NCBI GenBank assembly: GCA_963813355.1 | Contig: CAWEYS010000022.1 | Coordinates: forward strand, 124,001-188,000 | DNA from: DATAGF01 sp963813355 | GTDB lineage: Bacteria; Actinomycetota; Thermoleophilia; Miltoncostaeales; Miltoncostaeaceae | Length of the DNA stretch: 64,000 nucleotides | Direction: 5' to 3' | In this document: positions 47,080 to 55,223 of the stretch, piece after piece | Layout of the letters: the number at the start of each line of letters is the position of its first letter | Position numbering within the stretch: the first letter of the stretch is position 1 | The notes under the pieces: generated by a model | Told to the model about the DNA's origin: nothing | Databases searched by the model: none | What the model saw: the letters and a program-made list of their open reading frames with translations, nothing else | Made by a program: the position numbers and the translations under genes

Positions 47080-47478
47080 CTAGACCCGGCGCCGCTTGCG
47101 GGGGCGGCACCCGTTGTGGGGGACCGGGGTGACGTCGGTGACCGAGCTGACCTCGATGCCCGCCGCCTGCAGGGAGCGGATGGCGGTCTCGCGCCCGGAG
47201 CCTGGGCCCTTCACGTAGACGTCCACCTTCTGGAGGCCGTGCTCCATGCCCTTGCGGGCGGCGGAGTCGGCCGTGACCTGGGCCGCGAAGGGCGTGCTCT
47301 TGCGCGAGCCCTTGAACCCGGCCGAGCCGGCGGTCTCCCACGCGATCACGTTGCCCTGCTTGTCGGTGAGGGTCACGATCGTGTTGTTGAAGGACGTCTT
47401 GATGTGGGCGTTCCCCACCGGGACGTTCTTGCGCGCGCGCCGCCGGGTGCGGCCACGGGTCACCTTCTGGCGTGCCAA
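47080..47478 (-). CDS. rpsK: 30S ribosomal protein S11
   Basis: 132 residues: KNVPVGNAHIKTSFNNTIVTLTDKQGNVIAWETAGSAGFKGSRKSTPFAAQ and the Arg-rich end VTPVPHNGCRPRKRRRV. Normal length, platform of the 30S subunit. The start codon is TTG (47478); the N-terminal ARQKVTRGRTRRRARK is the usual basic extension. 39 bp separate it from rpsM. Confidence 0.97.
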   Translation of the reverse strand: MARQKVTRGRTRRRARKNVPVGNAHIKTSFNNTIVTLTDKQGNVIAWETAGSAGFKGSRKSTPFAAQVTADSAARKGMEHGLQKVDVYVKGPGSGRETAIRSLQAAGIEVSSVTDVTPVPHNGCRPRKRRRV

Positions 47479-47517
47479 CGGGCTCCTCGGTCCGAGATGG
47501 TGGGCGCGGTCCTCGCC

Positions 47518-47889
47518 CTAGCTCTTGCGCTGCTTGCCCACGGTGCGCTTGGGGCCCTTGCGCGTGCGGGCGTTCGTCTTGGTGCGCTGGCCGCGCACGG
47601 GCAGGCCGCGCCGGTGGCGCAGCCCGCGGTAGCAGCCGATCTCCATCAGGCGCTTGATGTCGTTCGAGCGCTCGCGGCGGAGGTCGCCCTCGACGGTCAG
47701 CGTCTTCTCGATCGCGTCGCGCAGTCGGCCGACCTCCTCCTCGGTGAGGTCGCGCACGTACGTGTCGCGGTCGATGCCCGTGGCCAGGAGCACCGTGTTG
47801 GCCGTCGAGCGGCCGATGCCGTAGATGTAGGTGAGGCCGATCTCGATGCGCTTCTCGCGCGGGATGTTGACTCCGGCGATGCGCGCCAT
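47518..47889 (-). CDS. rpsM: 30S ribosomal protein S13
   Basis: 123 residues: ARIAGVNIPREKRIEIGLTYIYGIGRSTA, helix-rich middle, IKRLMEIGCYRGLRHRRGLPVRGQRTKTNARTRKGPKRTV. The ATG at 47889 overlaps the rpmJ stop (TGATG); the upstream extension of the frame is the rpmJ gene in another phase. S13 contacts the P-site tRNA and the 50S bridge. Confidence 0.97.
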   Translation of the reverse strand: MARIAGVNIPREKRIEIGLTYIYGIGRSTANTVLLATGIDRDTYVRDLTEEEVGRLRDAIEKTLTVEGDLRRERSNDIKRLMEIGCYRGLRHRRGLPVRGQRTKTNARTRKGPKRTVGKQRKS

Positions 47890-48002
47890 CAGCCCTGCAC
47901 CTGCTTGTGGCGGGCGTTCGTGCAGATCACGAGCAGCTTGCCGTGCCGCTTGATGACGCGGCACTTCTCGCAGATCGGCTTCACTGAGGCACGGACCTTC
48001 AC
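47889..48002 (-). CDS. rpmJ: 50S ribosomal protein L36
   Basis: A 37-residue protein: MKVRASVKPICEKCRVIKR followed by HGKLLVICTNARHKQVQG. The zinc ligands Cys-x2-Cys, Cys and His are all present, so this is the zinc-binding form. GGGAGAACCC precedes the GTG. Normally infA stands directly before rpmJ; here there is a promoter and a decayed unrelated gene instead. Confidence 0.95.
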   Translation of the reverse strand: MKVRASVKPICEKCRVIKRHGKLLVICTNARHKQVQG

Positions 48003-48060
48003 GGGTTCTCCCTGAATCAGCGCGTGGGCAGCCCGCGGGGACCCCCGCGAGCGACCGCTG

Positions 48061-48088
48061 ATGTTAGCACGCGTCTGCGCGCCGTCAG
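48061..48088 (-). promoter_or_regulatory. Probable promoter of rpmJ-rpsM-rpsK-rpsD-rpoA-rplQ
   Basis: On the minus strand CTGACG (48088-48083), 16-bp spacer, TAACAT (48066-48061). The -35 overlaps the end of the decayed gene. A 7-bp hairpin (CGCGGGG-ac-CCCCGCG, 48034-48049) lies in the ~55-nt leader. This would allow alpha-block expression independent of the spc block. Confidence 0.5.
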
Positions 48089-49385
48089 CGGACGATGCGG
48101 AAGGCCTTGGTGGCCAGCGCGGAGCGCCCCGTGGCGGGGCGGGGCAGCCTGGCCACGAGGCTGTAGCGCCCCAGCGCGAGGGCCTTGCGGCGCAGGCGGC
48201 CGGTGAAGCGGAAGGAGTTCTGGCCGGCGACGCCCTGGTGGGCGAAGCTGCCCTTCAGCGCTGGGTGCGCACGCAGCGCTGGGCGCCGGGCTGGGCGGCG
48301 GCCGGCCTGACGCAGCGCCTGCCCTTGCGGCGCCCGGCGGCCGGCTTGGTGATGGTGAAGGTGACCTGGGCGGCGCCGTCGAGGCGGTAGCGCACGGTGG
48401 TGCCGATCGGCGCGCGCTGCTGCAGGGCCTTGGTCGGCCTTGCCGACGCTGGCGCCCGAGCGGGCGGCGCGGAAGGCGGACGGGCTCAGGCGACAGGGCC
48501 GAGATCGCGGCGGGCCTTCGGGGACGTCGAGCCCGGCAGCGGAGGCGCCGCCGCCACCGGCGACCGGCTGAACCTCGACGGCGCCGGCGTCGCAGCCGCC
48601 GAGCTGCGGGCCGCGGCAGGCCGCGCTGGTCGGTGGCCGGGCAGGCCGCCCCGGCGAGGGCGTCGACGGCGGCGCTGCCGGGCCCCGGGGCGAAGCGTGA
48701 GGGTGGGCCCGCCGTTGGCCGCGAGGGGACCGAGCCGCGGGGTCGCCGTCGAGTCGCGGGCCGGCGCAGCTGGGGTCGCCCGGCGAGGCCACGTTGCCTC
48801 AGCGGGCCGGCGGTCATCCGGCTGGCAGGCCGGGGCGGCGTCGGCCAGGATGGAGGCTCCGCGCGGACGCCGGTGAGGCCGTTCGCGGCATCGGCGAACG
48901 CGGTGGGTCCGCGGAGGTTGCCGGCGAAGGTGGAGTACACGGCGCTCGCGGTCGCGGTCGAGTCGGCGGACACGCGCCGCCGCGGCCGCCTCTGGCCGGC
49001 GTCGCCGGGTTGCCGTCCGTGAGCCCGCCGGCGCCCGCGCGGTTGACCGCGAACGTGCTCGTGGTGATCGTCATCGTCAGGCCGGCGACGTAGATCGCCC
49101 CGCCGTCGCCGCCGTCGCCGCCCGGCCCCTGCGTCGAGGGCCACCGGGCCGCCGTCGCCGCCGTCGCCGGCGAGGTTGCCGCTGAAGGTCGTCCCCGAGA
49201 TGGCCGTCGTGCCGCCCTGGATCTCGATGGCGCCGCCGCGCCCGCCGTCGCCGCCGTTCCCGGTGGCCGAACCGCTGTCGCCGCCGTCTCCGGCCCGGTT
49301 GCCGATGAAGCTCGAGTCGACGACCGTGAGGGTCGCCGCGCCGGCGCCCCCGGGCGGAACGAGCGCCCACTCTTCGCAGGCCGCG
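48085..49385 (-). pseudogene. Decayed beta-helix/choice-of-anchor surface protein gene, no N-terminus, many frameshifts
   Basis: The stretch between map and rpmJ (48003-49411) holds no intact gene. Translated in pieces on the minus strand it gives, in order: SSFIGNRAGDGGDSGSATGN, GGAIEIQGGTTAISGTTFSGN (right-handed beta-helix repeats), TITTSTFAVNRAGAGGLTDG, a DAGAVEVQP-type end of polymorphic repeats, then ALKGSFAHQGVAGQN and RRKALALGRYSLVAR, typical of secreted thermoleophilial proteins. No signal peptide or start remains, and at least five frame changes are needed. Either a truly decayed insertion or a badly assembled patch. Confidence 0.7.
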
Positions 49386-49411
49386 ACGGCGGCCGAAAAC
49401 CCGGCAGAAGC

Positions 49412-50188
49412 TCAGGACGCGGCGGTCAGGATCCTCGGCCCGTCGGCCGTGACCGCGACGGTGTGCTCCCAGTGGGCCGAGAGGCTGCCGTCCTTGGTGG
49501 TGATGGTCCAGCCGTCGTCGCCCAGCTCGACCTCGTGGGCGCCGGCGTTGACCATGGGCTCGATGGCGATGACGAGCCCCTCGGGGAGCTCGACGCCCGT
49601 TCCGGGGCGGCCGAAGTTCGGCACCTGGGGGTCCTCGTGCATCGAGCGGCCGACGCCGTGGCCGACCAGGCTCTGCACGACCGAGAAGCCGGCCGCCTCG
49701 ACCTCGGTTTGCACCGCGTGCCCGATGTCGCCGAGGTGACCCCCGGCCCGGGCGGCGGCGACGCCGCGCTCGAGGGACCGGCGCGTGGCCGCGATCAGGC
49801 GGGCGGCGATCGGCGAGACCGTCCCGACCGGGTGGGTGCGCGCGGCGTCGGTGACCCAGCCGTCGAGGATCACGCCGACGTCCAGCGAGAGCACGTCGCC
49901 GTCGCGCAGGGCGTAGCCGTCGGGGATGCCGTGGACCACCTGGTCGTTGACCGAGGTGCAGATCGAGGCCGGGTAGGGGGTCGGGCCGGGGTAGTCCTTG
50001 AAGGCCGGGATCCCGCCTCGCGAGCGGATCAGCTCCTCGGCGACCGCGTCCAGGTGGGCGGTCGTCACGCCGACGGCGACCTCGGCCGCCAGGGCGTCGT
50101 GGGCCTCGGCGAGCACGACGCCCGAGGCCGCCATGGCGTCGATCTCGCCGGCGGTCTTCGGGACGATGCCGCGGGGTGGCGGCGACAC
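49412..50188 (-). CDS. map: Methionine aminopeptidase, type I
   Basis: 258 residues of the pita-bread fold. Metal ligands: Asp in LSLDVGVILDGWVTDAART (two), His in VGHGVGRSMHEDPQVPN, Glu in IAIEPMVNAG and HWEHTVAV. It removes the initiator Met from new proteins. GTG at 50188 is preferred because GIVPKTAGEIDAM is where family members start. Usual position after adk; the usual downstream infA is absent. Confidence 0.96.
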   Translation of the reverse strand: MSPPPRGIVPKTAGEIDAMAASGVVLAEAHDALAAEVAVGVTTAHLDAVAEELIRSRGGIPAFKDYPGPTPYPASICTSVNDQVVHGIPDGYALRDGDVLSLDVGVILDGWVTDAARTHPVGTVSPIAARLIAATRRSLERGVAAARAGGHLGDIGHAVQTEVEAAGFSVVQSLVGHGVGRSMHEDPQVPNFGRPGTGVELPEGLVIAIEPMVNAGAHEVELGDDGWTITTKDGSLSAHWEHTVAVTADGPRILTAAS

Positions 50189-50203
50189 GGTCGCGCTCCG
50201 GCG

Positions 50204-50220
50204 GGCCGGCCGCGCCGGCC
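50204..50220 (-). other. GC hairpin between adk and map
   Basis: GGCCGGC-cgc-GCCGGCC (perfect 7 bp) fills half of the 31-bp gap between the adk stop and the map start and includes the last base of the adk stop codon. It could modulate map expression or protect mRNA; there is no T-run. Confidence 0.35.
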
Positions 50221-50874
50221 TACGCGGACGCCGGGATGTGCGAGACGATCTGGGCATAGACCTCGTCCGGGGGCCGCTCGCCGTCGACCTCGTGCAGCAG
50301 GCCGCGGGAGCGGTAGTAGTCGATGAGCGGAGCGGTCTGCTCCTCGTACACCGCCAGCCGGTTCTTCACGGTCTCGGGCTGGTCGTCGTCGCGCTGGTAG
50401 AGGTCGCACCGCCCGCCCCCGGCCGGGCACGGGTCGCCCGGGTAGGGGTTGAAGACCTCGTGGAACGACCGCCCGCAGCGGCGGCAGATCCAGCGCCCGG
50501 CCAGGCGGCGCACGAGCTCGTCGCGCGAGACGGCGATGGAGACCACGGCGTCGAGCGGGAGGTCGAGCTCGTCGAGCAGGGAATCGAGGGCGTCGGCCTG
50601 GGGGACCGAGCGTGGGAAGCCGTCGAGGACGAAGCCGGCGCCGTCCGAGCCGGTCAGCCGCTCGCGGATCATGCCCACGACCACGGCGTCCGGGACCAGC
50701 TCGCCCGCGTCCATGTACCGCTTGGCCTCGCGGCCGAGGTCGGTGCCCTCGGCGACGGCGGCGCGCAGCAGGTCCCCGGTTGAACAGGTGCAGCAGGCCG
50801 TAGTCGTCGCGGAGGCGCTCGGCCTGGGTGCCCTTCCCGGCACCCGGCGGCCCGAGCAGGATCAGTCGGGTTAT
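50220..50874 (-). CDS. adk: Adenylate kinase, frameshifted, non-canonical start codon
   Basis: P-loop LILLGPPGAGKGTQAERL, then after one extra base near 50778-50785 TGDLLRAAVAEGTDLG, FVLDGFPRSVPQADAL, and a zinc lid (CRRCGRSFHEVFNPYPGDPC...RC; four Cys) ending DYYRSRGLLHEVDGE: a normal ~217-residue enzyme. The start should be the codon before TRLILLG, which reads ATA here and overlaps the secY stop; ATG would give the common ATGA overlap. adk is essential, so both oddities are most likely sequence errors. Makes ADP from AMP and ATP. Confidence 0.93.
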
Positions 50875-52133
50875 TTCAGGAACCCCTCGTACTGGCGCAT
50901 CATGAGCTGCGCCTCCATCTGCCTCATCGTGTCGAGCGCGACGCCGACCACGATCAGGATGGACGTGCCGCCCAGGACCCCGAAGAAGGCGCTCGACTCG
51001 GGGAGGTAGCGGAAGACGATGTTGGGCAGCTCGGCCACGAAGGCGAGGTAGATCGCCCCCGGCAGCGTGAGCCGGGTCAGCACGCGGTCGAGGTAGACCG
51101 CCGTCGGCCGCCCGGGCCGCACGCCGGGTATGAAGCCGCCGTACTTCTTCAGGTTGTCGGCCTGCTCCACCGGGTTGAACTGGACCGCGGTGTAGAAGTA
51201 CGTGAAGAGGATGATGAGCAGGGCCTCGAAGATGATGTAGTACCAGGACCCCGGGGCCAGGAAGTCGGAGACCGACTGGAAGAAGGAGCCCCGCCCGCCC
51301 AGCTCGGCCAGCGTCGGCGGCAGGATGACCACCGACGAGGCGAAGATCACCGGGATCACGCCGGCCATGTTCACCCGCAAGGGCATGTACGTCGTGCCGC
51401 CCGAGGTCATGCGCCGCCCGACGACGCGTTTCGCGTACTGGATCGGGATGCGCCGCTGGCCCTCGTTGATGAACACGACGCCGACGACCACGGCGAGGGC
51501 GATCACCGCGATGAGCACCTGGGAGACCGGCGGCAGCGACAGCCAGCCCTCGATCGCGTCCGGCACCGAGGCGACGATGCTCGCGAAGATCAGCAGCGAG
51601 ATGCCGTTGCCGACGCCGCGCTGGGTGATGAGCTCGCCGAGCCACATCAGCAGCACCGTGCCCGTGGTGACCGTCACCACGATCAGGAAGAAGTCGCGGA
51701 AGCCGAGACCTGGCAGCGCGTCCTGCGAGCGGAAGTAGAGGACGTAGGCCATCGACTGCAGGAAGGCCAGCACCACGGTGAAGTACCGGGTGTACTGGGT
51801 GATCTTCTGCTGGCCGCTCTCGCCCTCCTTCTGGAGCTGCTCCAGCTTGGGGATCACCACGGTCATCAGCTGCAGGATGATGCTCGCCGTGATGTACGGC
51901 ATGATCCCGAGCGCGAAGACGGCGAAGCGGGTGAGCGCGCCCCCCGCGAACAGGTTGAGGAAGTCGAGCAGGCGGCTGCCGCGCTCGTCGATCGCGGTCT
52001 GGAGGGCGTCCAGGTCGACGCCGGGCACCGGGACGTACGAGCCGAAGCGGTAGACCAGCAGGATGAAGGCCGTGAAGGCCAGCTTCTTGCGCAGGTCCGC
52101 AGAGCGGAGGGAGGTGAGGATGGTCTTCAGCAC
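50871..52133 (-). CDS. secY: Protein translocase subunit SecY
   Basis: 420 residues with ten membrane helices. RFGSYVPVPGVDL near the start, FALGIMPYITASIILQLM (helix 2b, plug region), LEQLQKEGESGQQKITQYTRYFT, GGTTYMPLRVNMAGVIPVIFASS, and GFIPGVRPGRPTAVYLDRVLTRLTL. It forms the SecYEG channel. Starts with GTG 15 bp after rplO and overlaps adk. Confidence 0.97.
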   Translation of the reverse strand: MLKTILTSLRSADLRKKLAFTAFILLVYRFGSYVPVPGVDLDALQTAIDERGSRLLDFLNLFAGGALTRFAVFALGIMPYITASIILQLMTVVIPKLEQLQKEGESGQQKITQYTRYFTVVLAFLQSMAYVLYFRSQDALPGLGFRDFFLIVVTVTTGTVLLMWLGELITQRGVGNGISLLIFASIVASVPDAIEGWLSLPPVSQVLIAVIALAVVVGVVFINEGQRRIPIQYAKRVVGRRMTSGGTTYMPLRVNMAGVIPVIFASSVVILPPTLAELGGRGSFFQSVSDFLAPGSWYYIIFEALLIILFTYFYTAVQFNPVEQADNLKKYGGFIPGVRPGRPTAVYLDRVLTRLTLPGAIYLAFVAELPNIVFRYLPESSAFFGVLGGTSILIVVGVALDTMRQMEAQLMMRQYEGFLK

Positions 52134-52148
52134 CGCCCGCGCCGCCTC

Positions 52149-52694
52149 CTAGCTCTCGCCGTCGGTCGCCCCGATGAGCTCGACGGTGCCGCCGGCCGCC
52201 TCGATCTTCGCCCGCGCGGCGGCCGAGACCGCGTGGACCCGGACCGTCAGGGCACGGTCGATCTCGCCGCCGGCCAGGACCTTCACGGGCCAGCCGCGGT
52301 TCGCGTTGTTCTTCACCAGCCCGCGCGCGGCCAGGGCCTCGGGGTCGACCGTGGCGCCCGCCTCGAACACGACGAGCCGGCCCACGTTGACCGCGACCGC
52401 GTGGGTGCGGAACGGCCCCATGGGCATGGACATCTTGCGGTTGGAGCCGCGCAGCTTGCCCTGCTGCATGTAGACCGGGATCTGGCCGCCCTGGTAGCCG
52501 ACCCGCACGCCGCCGCCCGACCGCGCGCCGAGGCCCTTCTGGCCCCGCCCGGAGGTCTTGCCGGTGCCCGAGCCGATCCCGCGGCCGATGCGCTTGCGGG
52601 CGCGCCGGGCCCCGGGGCGCGGGGACAGCCGGTCGAGGCGCACGTCCTCGGCCGCCGTCTCGGGGATCTCGGGGGTGTCGCGGGGCTCAGTCAT
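52149..52694 (-). CDS. rplO: 50S ribosomal protein L15
   Basis: 181 residues, slightly long because of an acidic N-terminal extension (MTEPRDTPEIPETAAEDVRLD). The core RLSPRPGARRARKRIGRGIGSGTGKTSGRGQKG is the diagnostic Gly/Arg-rich region, followed by GGQIPVYMQQGKLRGSNR and the C-terminal VRVHAVSAAARAKIEAAGGTVEL. The start overlaps the rpmD stop by 8 bp. Confidence 0.97.
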   Translation of the reverse strand: MTEPRDTPEIPETAAEDVRLDRLSPRPGARRARKRIGRGIGSGTGKTSGRGQKGLGARSGGGVRVGYQGGQIPVYMQQGKLRGSNRKMSMPMGPFRTHAVAVNVGRLVVFEAGATVDPEALAARGLVKNNANRGWPVKVLAGGEIDRALTVRVHAVSAAARAKIEAAGGTVELIGATDGES

Positions 52695-52923
52695 CGGTGC
52701 GAGGAGGGCCGGCCGCCGCGAGAGCGGCCGAGTCCGACGAGTTCGTGTCCAAGGGCTCCACTCTGACGAGGCGGGCGACCAGACGCAGCATCCCCTGGAG
52801 CTGCGGCGAGTCCTCGTGCTCGACAGTCTGACCGATCCTCCGCAGTCCCAGGGCGCGCAGGGTTCCGCGGTGGCGCGGCTGGGTGCCGATCCGCGACCGG
52901 ACCTGGGTGATGCGCAGCCTCAC
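52687..52923 (-). CDS. rpmD: 50S ribosomal protein L30
   Basis: 78 residues: LRITQVRSRIGTQPRHRGTLRALGLRRIGQTVEHEDSPQLQGMLRLVARLVRVE is the full L30 fold (about 57 residues), followed by a polar ~20-residue tail (LDTNSSDSAALAAAG) not found in most L30. The GTG overlaps the rpsE stop (GTGA). Confidence 0.96.
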   Translation of the reverse strand: MRLRITQVRSRIGTQPRHRGTLRALGLRRIGQTVEHEDSPQLQGMLRLVARLVRVEPLDTNSSDSAALAAAGPPRTDD

Positions 52924-53501
52924 GCGCCGTCCCCGTTGGTCGCGCCGACGGCCTCGGTGGCGCGGGCGCCGGAGCCGGCGGGGATGCCGAGCACCTCGGC
53001 GACGGTCTTGCCGCGCAGCGCGGCGACCTCCTCGGGGCGGCGCAGCGACTTGAGCCCGGCCACGGTGGCCGCGACCAGGTTCACCGGGTTGCTGGTGCCG
53101 AGGGACTTGCTGAGGATGTCGCGGATCCCGGCCAGCTCGAGCACCGCGCGCACGCCGCCGCCGGCGATGACGCCGGTGCCCTCGGAGGCGGGCTTGAGCA
53201 GGACCTTGCCCGCGCCCGACCGGCCGGTCACCTGGTGGGTGATCGTCGTCCGGTACTTGGGCACGCGGAAGAGGTTCTTCTTGGCGTCCTCGACGGCCTT
53301 CTGGATGGCGACGGGGACCTCCTTGGCCTTCCCGTGGCCGACCCCGACGGTGTCCACCTCGTTGCCCACGACCACCAGGGCCGAGAACGAGAAGCGCCGG
53401 CCGCCCTTGACGACCTTCGCGACGCGGTTGACCTGGACGACCCGCTCGTTGAGCTCGAGCCCGTCCGGGTTGATCTTGCCTCCATGGCGAACCTCGGCCA
53501 C
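52920..53501 (-). CDS. rpsE: 30S ribosomal protein S5
   Basis: 193 residues: LNERVVQVNRVAKVVKGGRRFSFSALVVVG (S5 RNA-binding domain) and LLKPASEGTGVIAGGGVRAVLELAGIRDILSKSLGTSNPVNLVAATVAGL (C-terminal domain). The end carries an Ala/Gly-rich tail. S5 lies at the mRNA entry channel and affects accuracy. GTG start, 9 bp after rplR. Confidence 0.97.
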   Translation of the reverse strand: MAEVRHGGKINPDGLELNERVVQVNRVAKVVKGGRRFSFSALVVVGNEVDTVGVGHGKAKEVPVAIQKAVEDAKKNLFRVPKYRTTITHQVTGRSGAGKVLLKPASEGTGVIAGGGVRAVLELAGIRDILSKSLGTSNPVNLVAATVAGLKSLRRPEEVAALRGKTVAEVLGIPAGSGARATEAVGATNGDGA

Positions 53502-53510
53502 GCGCTCCTC

Positions 53511-53861
53511 CTAGAACTGGAGCCCGCCCTCGCGGGCCCCGTCGGCGAGCGACTTGACGCGCCCGTGGTACTTGTAGCCGCCCCGGTCGAAGACGACCCG
53601 GGAGACCCCGGCGCCCTTGGCGCGCTCGGCGAGCAGCTTGCCGACCTCGCCGGCGGCCTCGCCCTTGCTCAGGCCGCGCAGGGCGGCCTCGTGCGATCCC
53701 GCCGCCGCGAGCGTGTGGCCGCGGTCGTCGTCGATGAGCTGCGCGTAGATGCGCTTGTTGGAGCGGGCCACGGACAGGCGCGGGCGCTCCGCGGTGCCGG
53801 TGACCCGGCCGCGGACCCTGCGATGACGGCGCCGCCGCGCCTCCAGCGTGCTCATGCTCAT
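53511..53861 (-). CDS. rplR: 50S ribosomal protein L18
   Basis: 116 residues: RRRRHRRVRGRVTGTAERPRLSVARSNKRIYAQLIDDDRGHTLAAAGS and VSRVVFDRGGYKYHGRVKSLADGAREGGLQF. L18 binds 5S rRNA with L5. ATG at 53861 overlaps the rplF stop (ATGA); a second ATG two codons later is the alternative. Confidence 0.97.
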   Translation of the reverse strand: MSMSTLEARRRRHRRVRGRVTGTAERPRLSVARSNKRIYAQLIDDDRGHTLAAAGSHEAALRGLSKGEAAGEVGKLLAERAKGAGVSRVVFDRGGYKYHGRVKSLADGAREGGLQF

Positions 53862-54391
53862 GCCCTCTTGCCCACCTTGCGCCGCACCACCTCGCCCGCG
53901 TAGCGGATGCCCTTGCCCTTGTACGGCTCCGGAGGCCGCACGGCCCGGATCTGGGCGGCGATCTCGCCGACCGCCTGCTTGTCGATGCCGCGCACGGTCA
54001 CCTGGGTCGGCGCGGGCACCTCGAAGCTGATCCCCTCGGGCGGCTCGATGGTAACAGGGTGCGAGAAGCCCACCGCCAGCTCCAGCGACTGGCCCCGCAT
54101 CTGGGCGCGGTAGCCGACGCCGACGATCTCGAGCTGGCGCTCGAAGCCGTCCTTGACGCCGTGGACCATGTTCGCCACCAGCGACCGCGACAGGCCGTGG
54201 AGGGCGCGGTGGGGCCCGCGGTCGGTCGGGCGGGTCACCACGATGGTCCCGTCCTGCTCCGCGACGCGGATCGGCTCGACCACTGTGTGGCGCAGCTCGC
54301 CCCTGGGCCCGGTCACGACGACCCGCTGGCCCGTGATGTTGACCGACACCCCGTCGGGGATCGGGATCGGCGCGCGTCCGATGCGGCTCAT
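53858..54391 (-). CDS. rplF: 50S ribosomal protein L6
   Basis: 177 residues: SRIGRAPIPIPDGVSVNITGQRVVVTGPRGELRHTV, VANMVHGVKDGFERQLEIVGVGYRAQMRGQSLELAVGFSHPV and RAVRPPEPYKGKGIRYAGEVVRRKVGKRA, the standard two-domain L6. Lies at the factor-binding side of the 50S subunit. It follows rpsH after 67 bp, one of the wider gaps in this block. Confidence 0.97.
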   Translation of the reverse strand: MSRIGRAPIPIPDGVSVNITGQRVVVTGPRGELRHTVVEPIRVAEQDGTIVVTRPTDRGPHRALHGLSRSLVANMVHGVKDGFERQLEIVGVGYRAQMRGQSLELAVGFSHPVTIEPPEGISFEVPAPTQVTVRGIDKQAVGEIAAQIRAVRPPEPYKGKGIRYAGEVVRRKVGKRA

Positions 54392-54458
54392 CGCCGCCCG
54401 CCGAGGACCGGCCGCCGCGAGAGCGGCCGTGGCCGAGAAGGGTTCATCGTCGCCCTCC

Positions 54459-54854
54459 TCACCACACCGAGCAGAGGACCTCGCCGCCGATGCCGCGGCG
54501 GCGGGCCTCGTGGCCCGTGATGATGCCCTGGGAGGTCGAGATGACGGCGATGCCCATCCCGCCCAGGATGCGCGGGATCGACGTCCGGTCGACGTAGACG
54601 CGCCGGCCGGGCTTGGAGACCCGCTGCAGGCCGCTGATGACCCGGCGCCGGTCGCGGTCGTACTTCAGGCGCACGACCAGCTCCGTGCCGACGTCGGCGT
54701 CGCGCAGCTCCCAGTCGGTGATGTAGCCCTCGTCCTTGAGCACGCGGGCGACCTCGGCCTTCATCTTGCTGCCGGGCATCTCGACGGTGTCGTGGAGGGC
54801 CATGTTGGCGTTGCGGATGCGCGTGAGCATGTCCGCGATCGGGTCGGTCAGCAT
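54459..54854 (-). CDS. rpsH: 30S ribosomal protein S8
   Basis: 131 residues: DPIADMLTRIRNANMALHDTVEMPGSKMKAEVARVLKDEGYI, then RVSKPGRRVYVDRTSIPRILGGMGIAVISTSQGIITGHEARRRGIGGEVLCSVW with the rRNA-binding STSQG loop. Regulates the spc operon in E. coli; the target here is not apparent. Confidence 0.97.
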   Translation of the reverse strand: MLTDPIADMLTRIRNANMALHDTVEMPGSKMKAEVARVLKDEGYITDWELRDADVGTELVVRLKYDRDRRRVISGLQRVSKPGRRVYVDRTSIPRILGGMGIAVISTSQGIITGHEARRRGIGGEVLCSVW

Positions 54855-54867
54855 GCGCTCGGCTCCC

Positions 54868-55053
54868 CTACCAGCTGCTCTTGGTCATGCCGGGGATGAC
54901 GCCGGCGTGGGCCGACTCGCGCAGGCAGATGCGGCACAGCCCGAACTTGCGGAACACCGCGCGGGGGCGGCCGCAGGAATGGCAGCGGCTGTACTGCTGG
55001 GTCTTGTACTTCGGCGTCCGTGACGCCTTCACCCGAAGGCTGGTCTTGGCCAC
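54868..55053 (-). CDS. rpsZ: 30S ribosomal protein S14, zinc-binding type Z
   Basis: 61 residues: AKTSLRVKASRTPKYKTQQYSRCHSCGRPRAVFRKFGLCRICLRESAHAG with CxxC...CxxC binding one zinc, the short type found in Gram-positive bacteria. The GTG start follows AAGGAGACGC. Structured element A occupies the 170 bp between rplE and this gene. Confidence 0.97.
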   Translation of the reverse strand: MAKTSLRVKASRTPKYKTQQYSRCHSCGRPRAVFRKFGLCRICLRESAHAGVIPGMTKSSW

Positions 55054-55089
55054 GCGTCTCCTTAATGTCCCGCGGCGCGGGCTCGCTTT

Positions 55090-55199
55090 GCATTTCCCGC
55101 GCGAATCGCCCGCGAGGCAAGGACGCAGGGGAGGTCAATGGTAGAGCCATTGACCGACCCGAGGACGCGGCATCGCGATGCGATGCAGCCGGGAAATGC
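55090..55199 (-). repeat. Structured intergenic element, copy A (rplE-rpsZ gap)
   Basis: Shown on the plus strand: outer 10-bp inverted repeat GCATTTCCCG (55090-55099)/CGGGAAATGC (55190-55199). Inside: CGCG-7 nt-CGCG (55100-55114), the conserved 19-mer GGCAAGGACGCAGGGGAGG (55116-55134), the hairpin TCAATGG-TAGAG-CCATTGA (55135-55153), CCGACCCGAGGACGCGG and the palindrome GCATCGCGATGC. Copy B at 58319 has the same order with changed but still complementary stems. Probably functions as RNA or DNA structure in the operon transcript. Confidence 0.75.
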
Positions 55200-55223
55200 C
55201 TGCGTGTCCGCGTCGTGGGGCAT

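Noticed and set aside
55090..55199. Element A as a simple Rho-independent terminator
   Set aside because: The stems are far apart, no T-run follows in the operon direction, and the conserved unpaired 19-mer shared with element B is not explained by termination.
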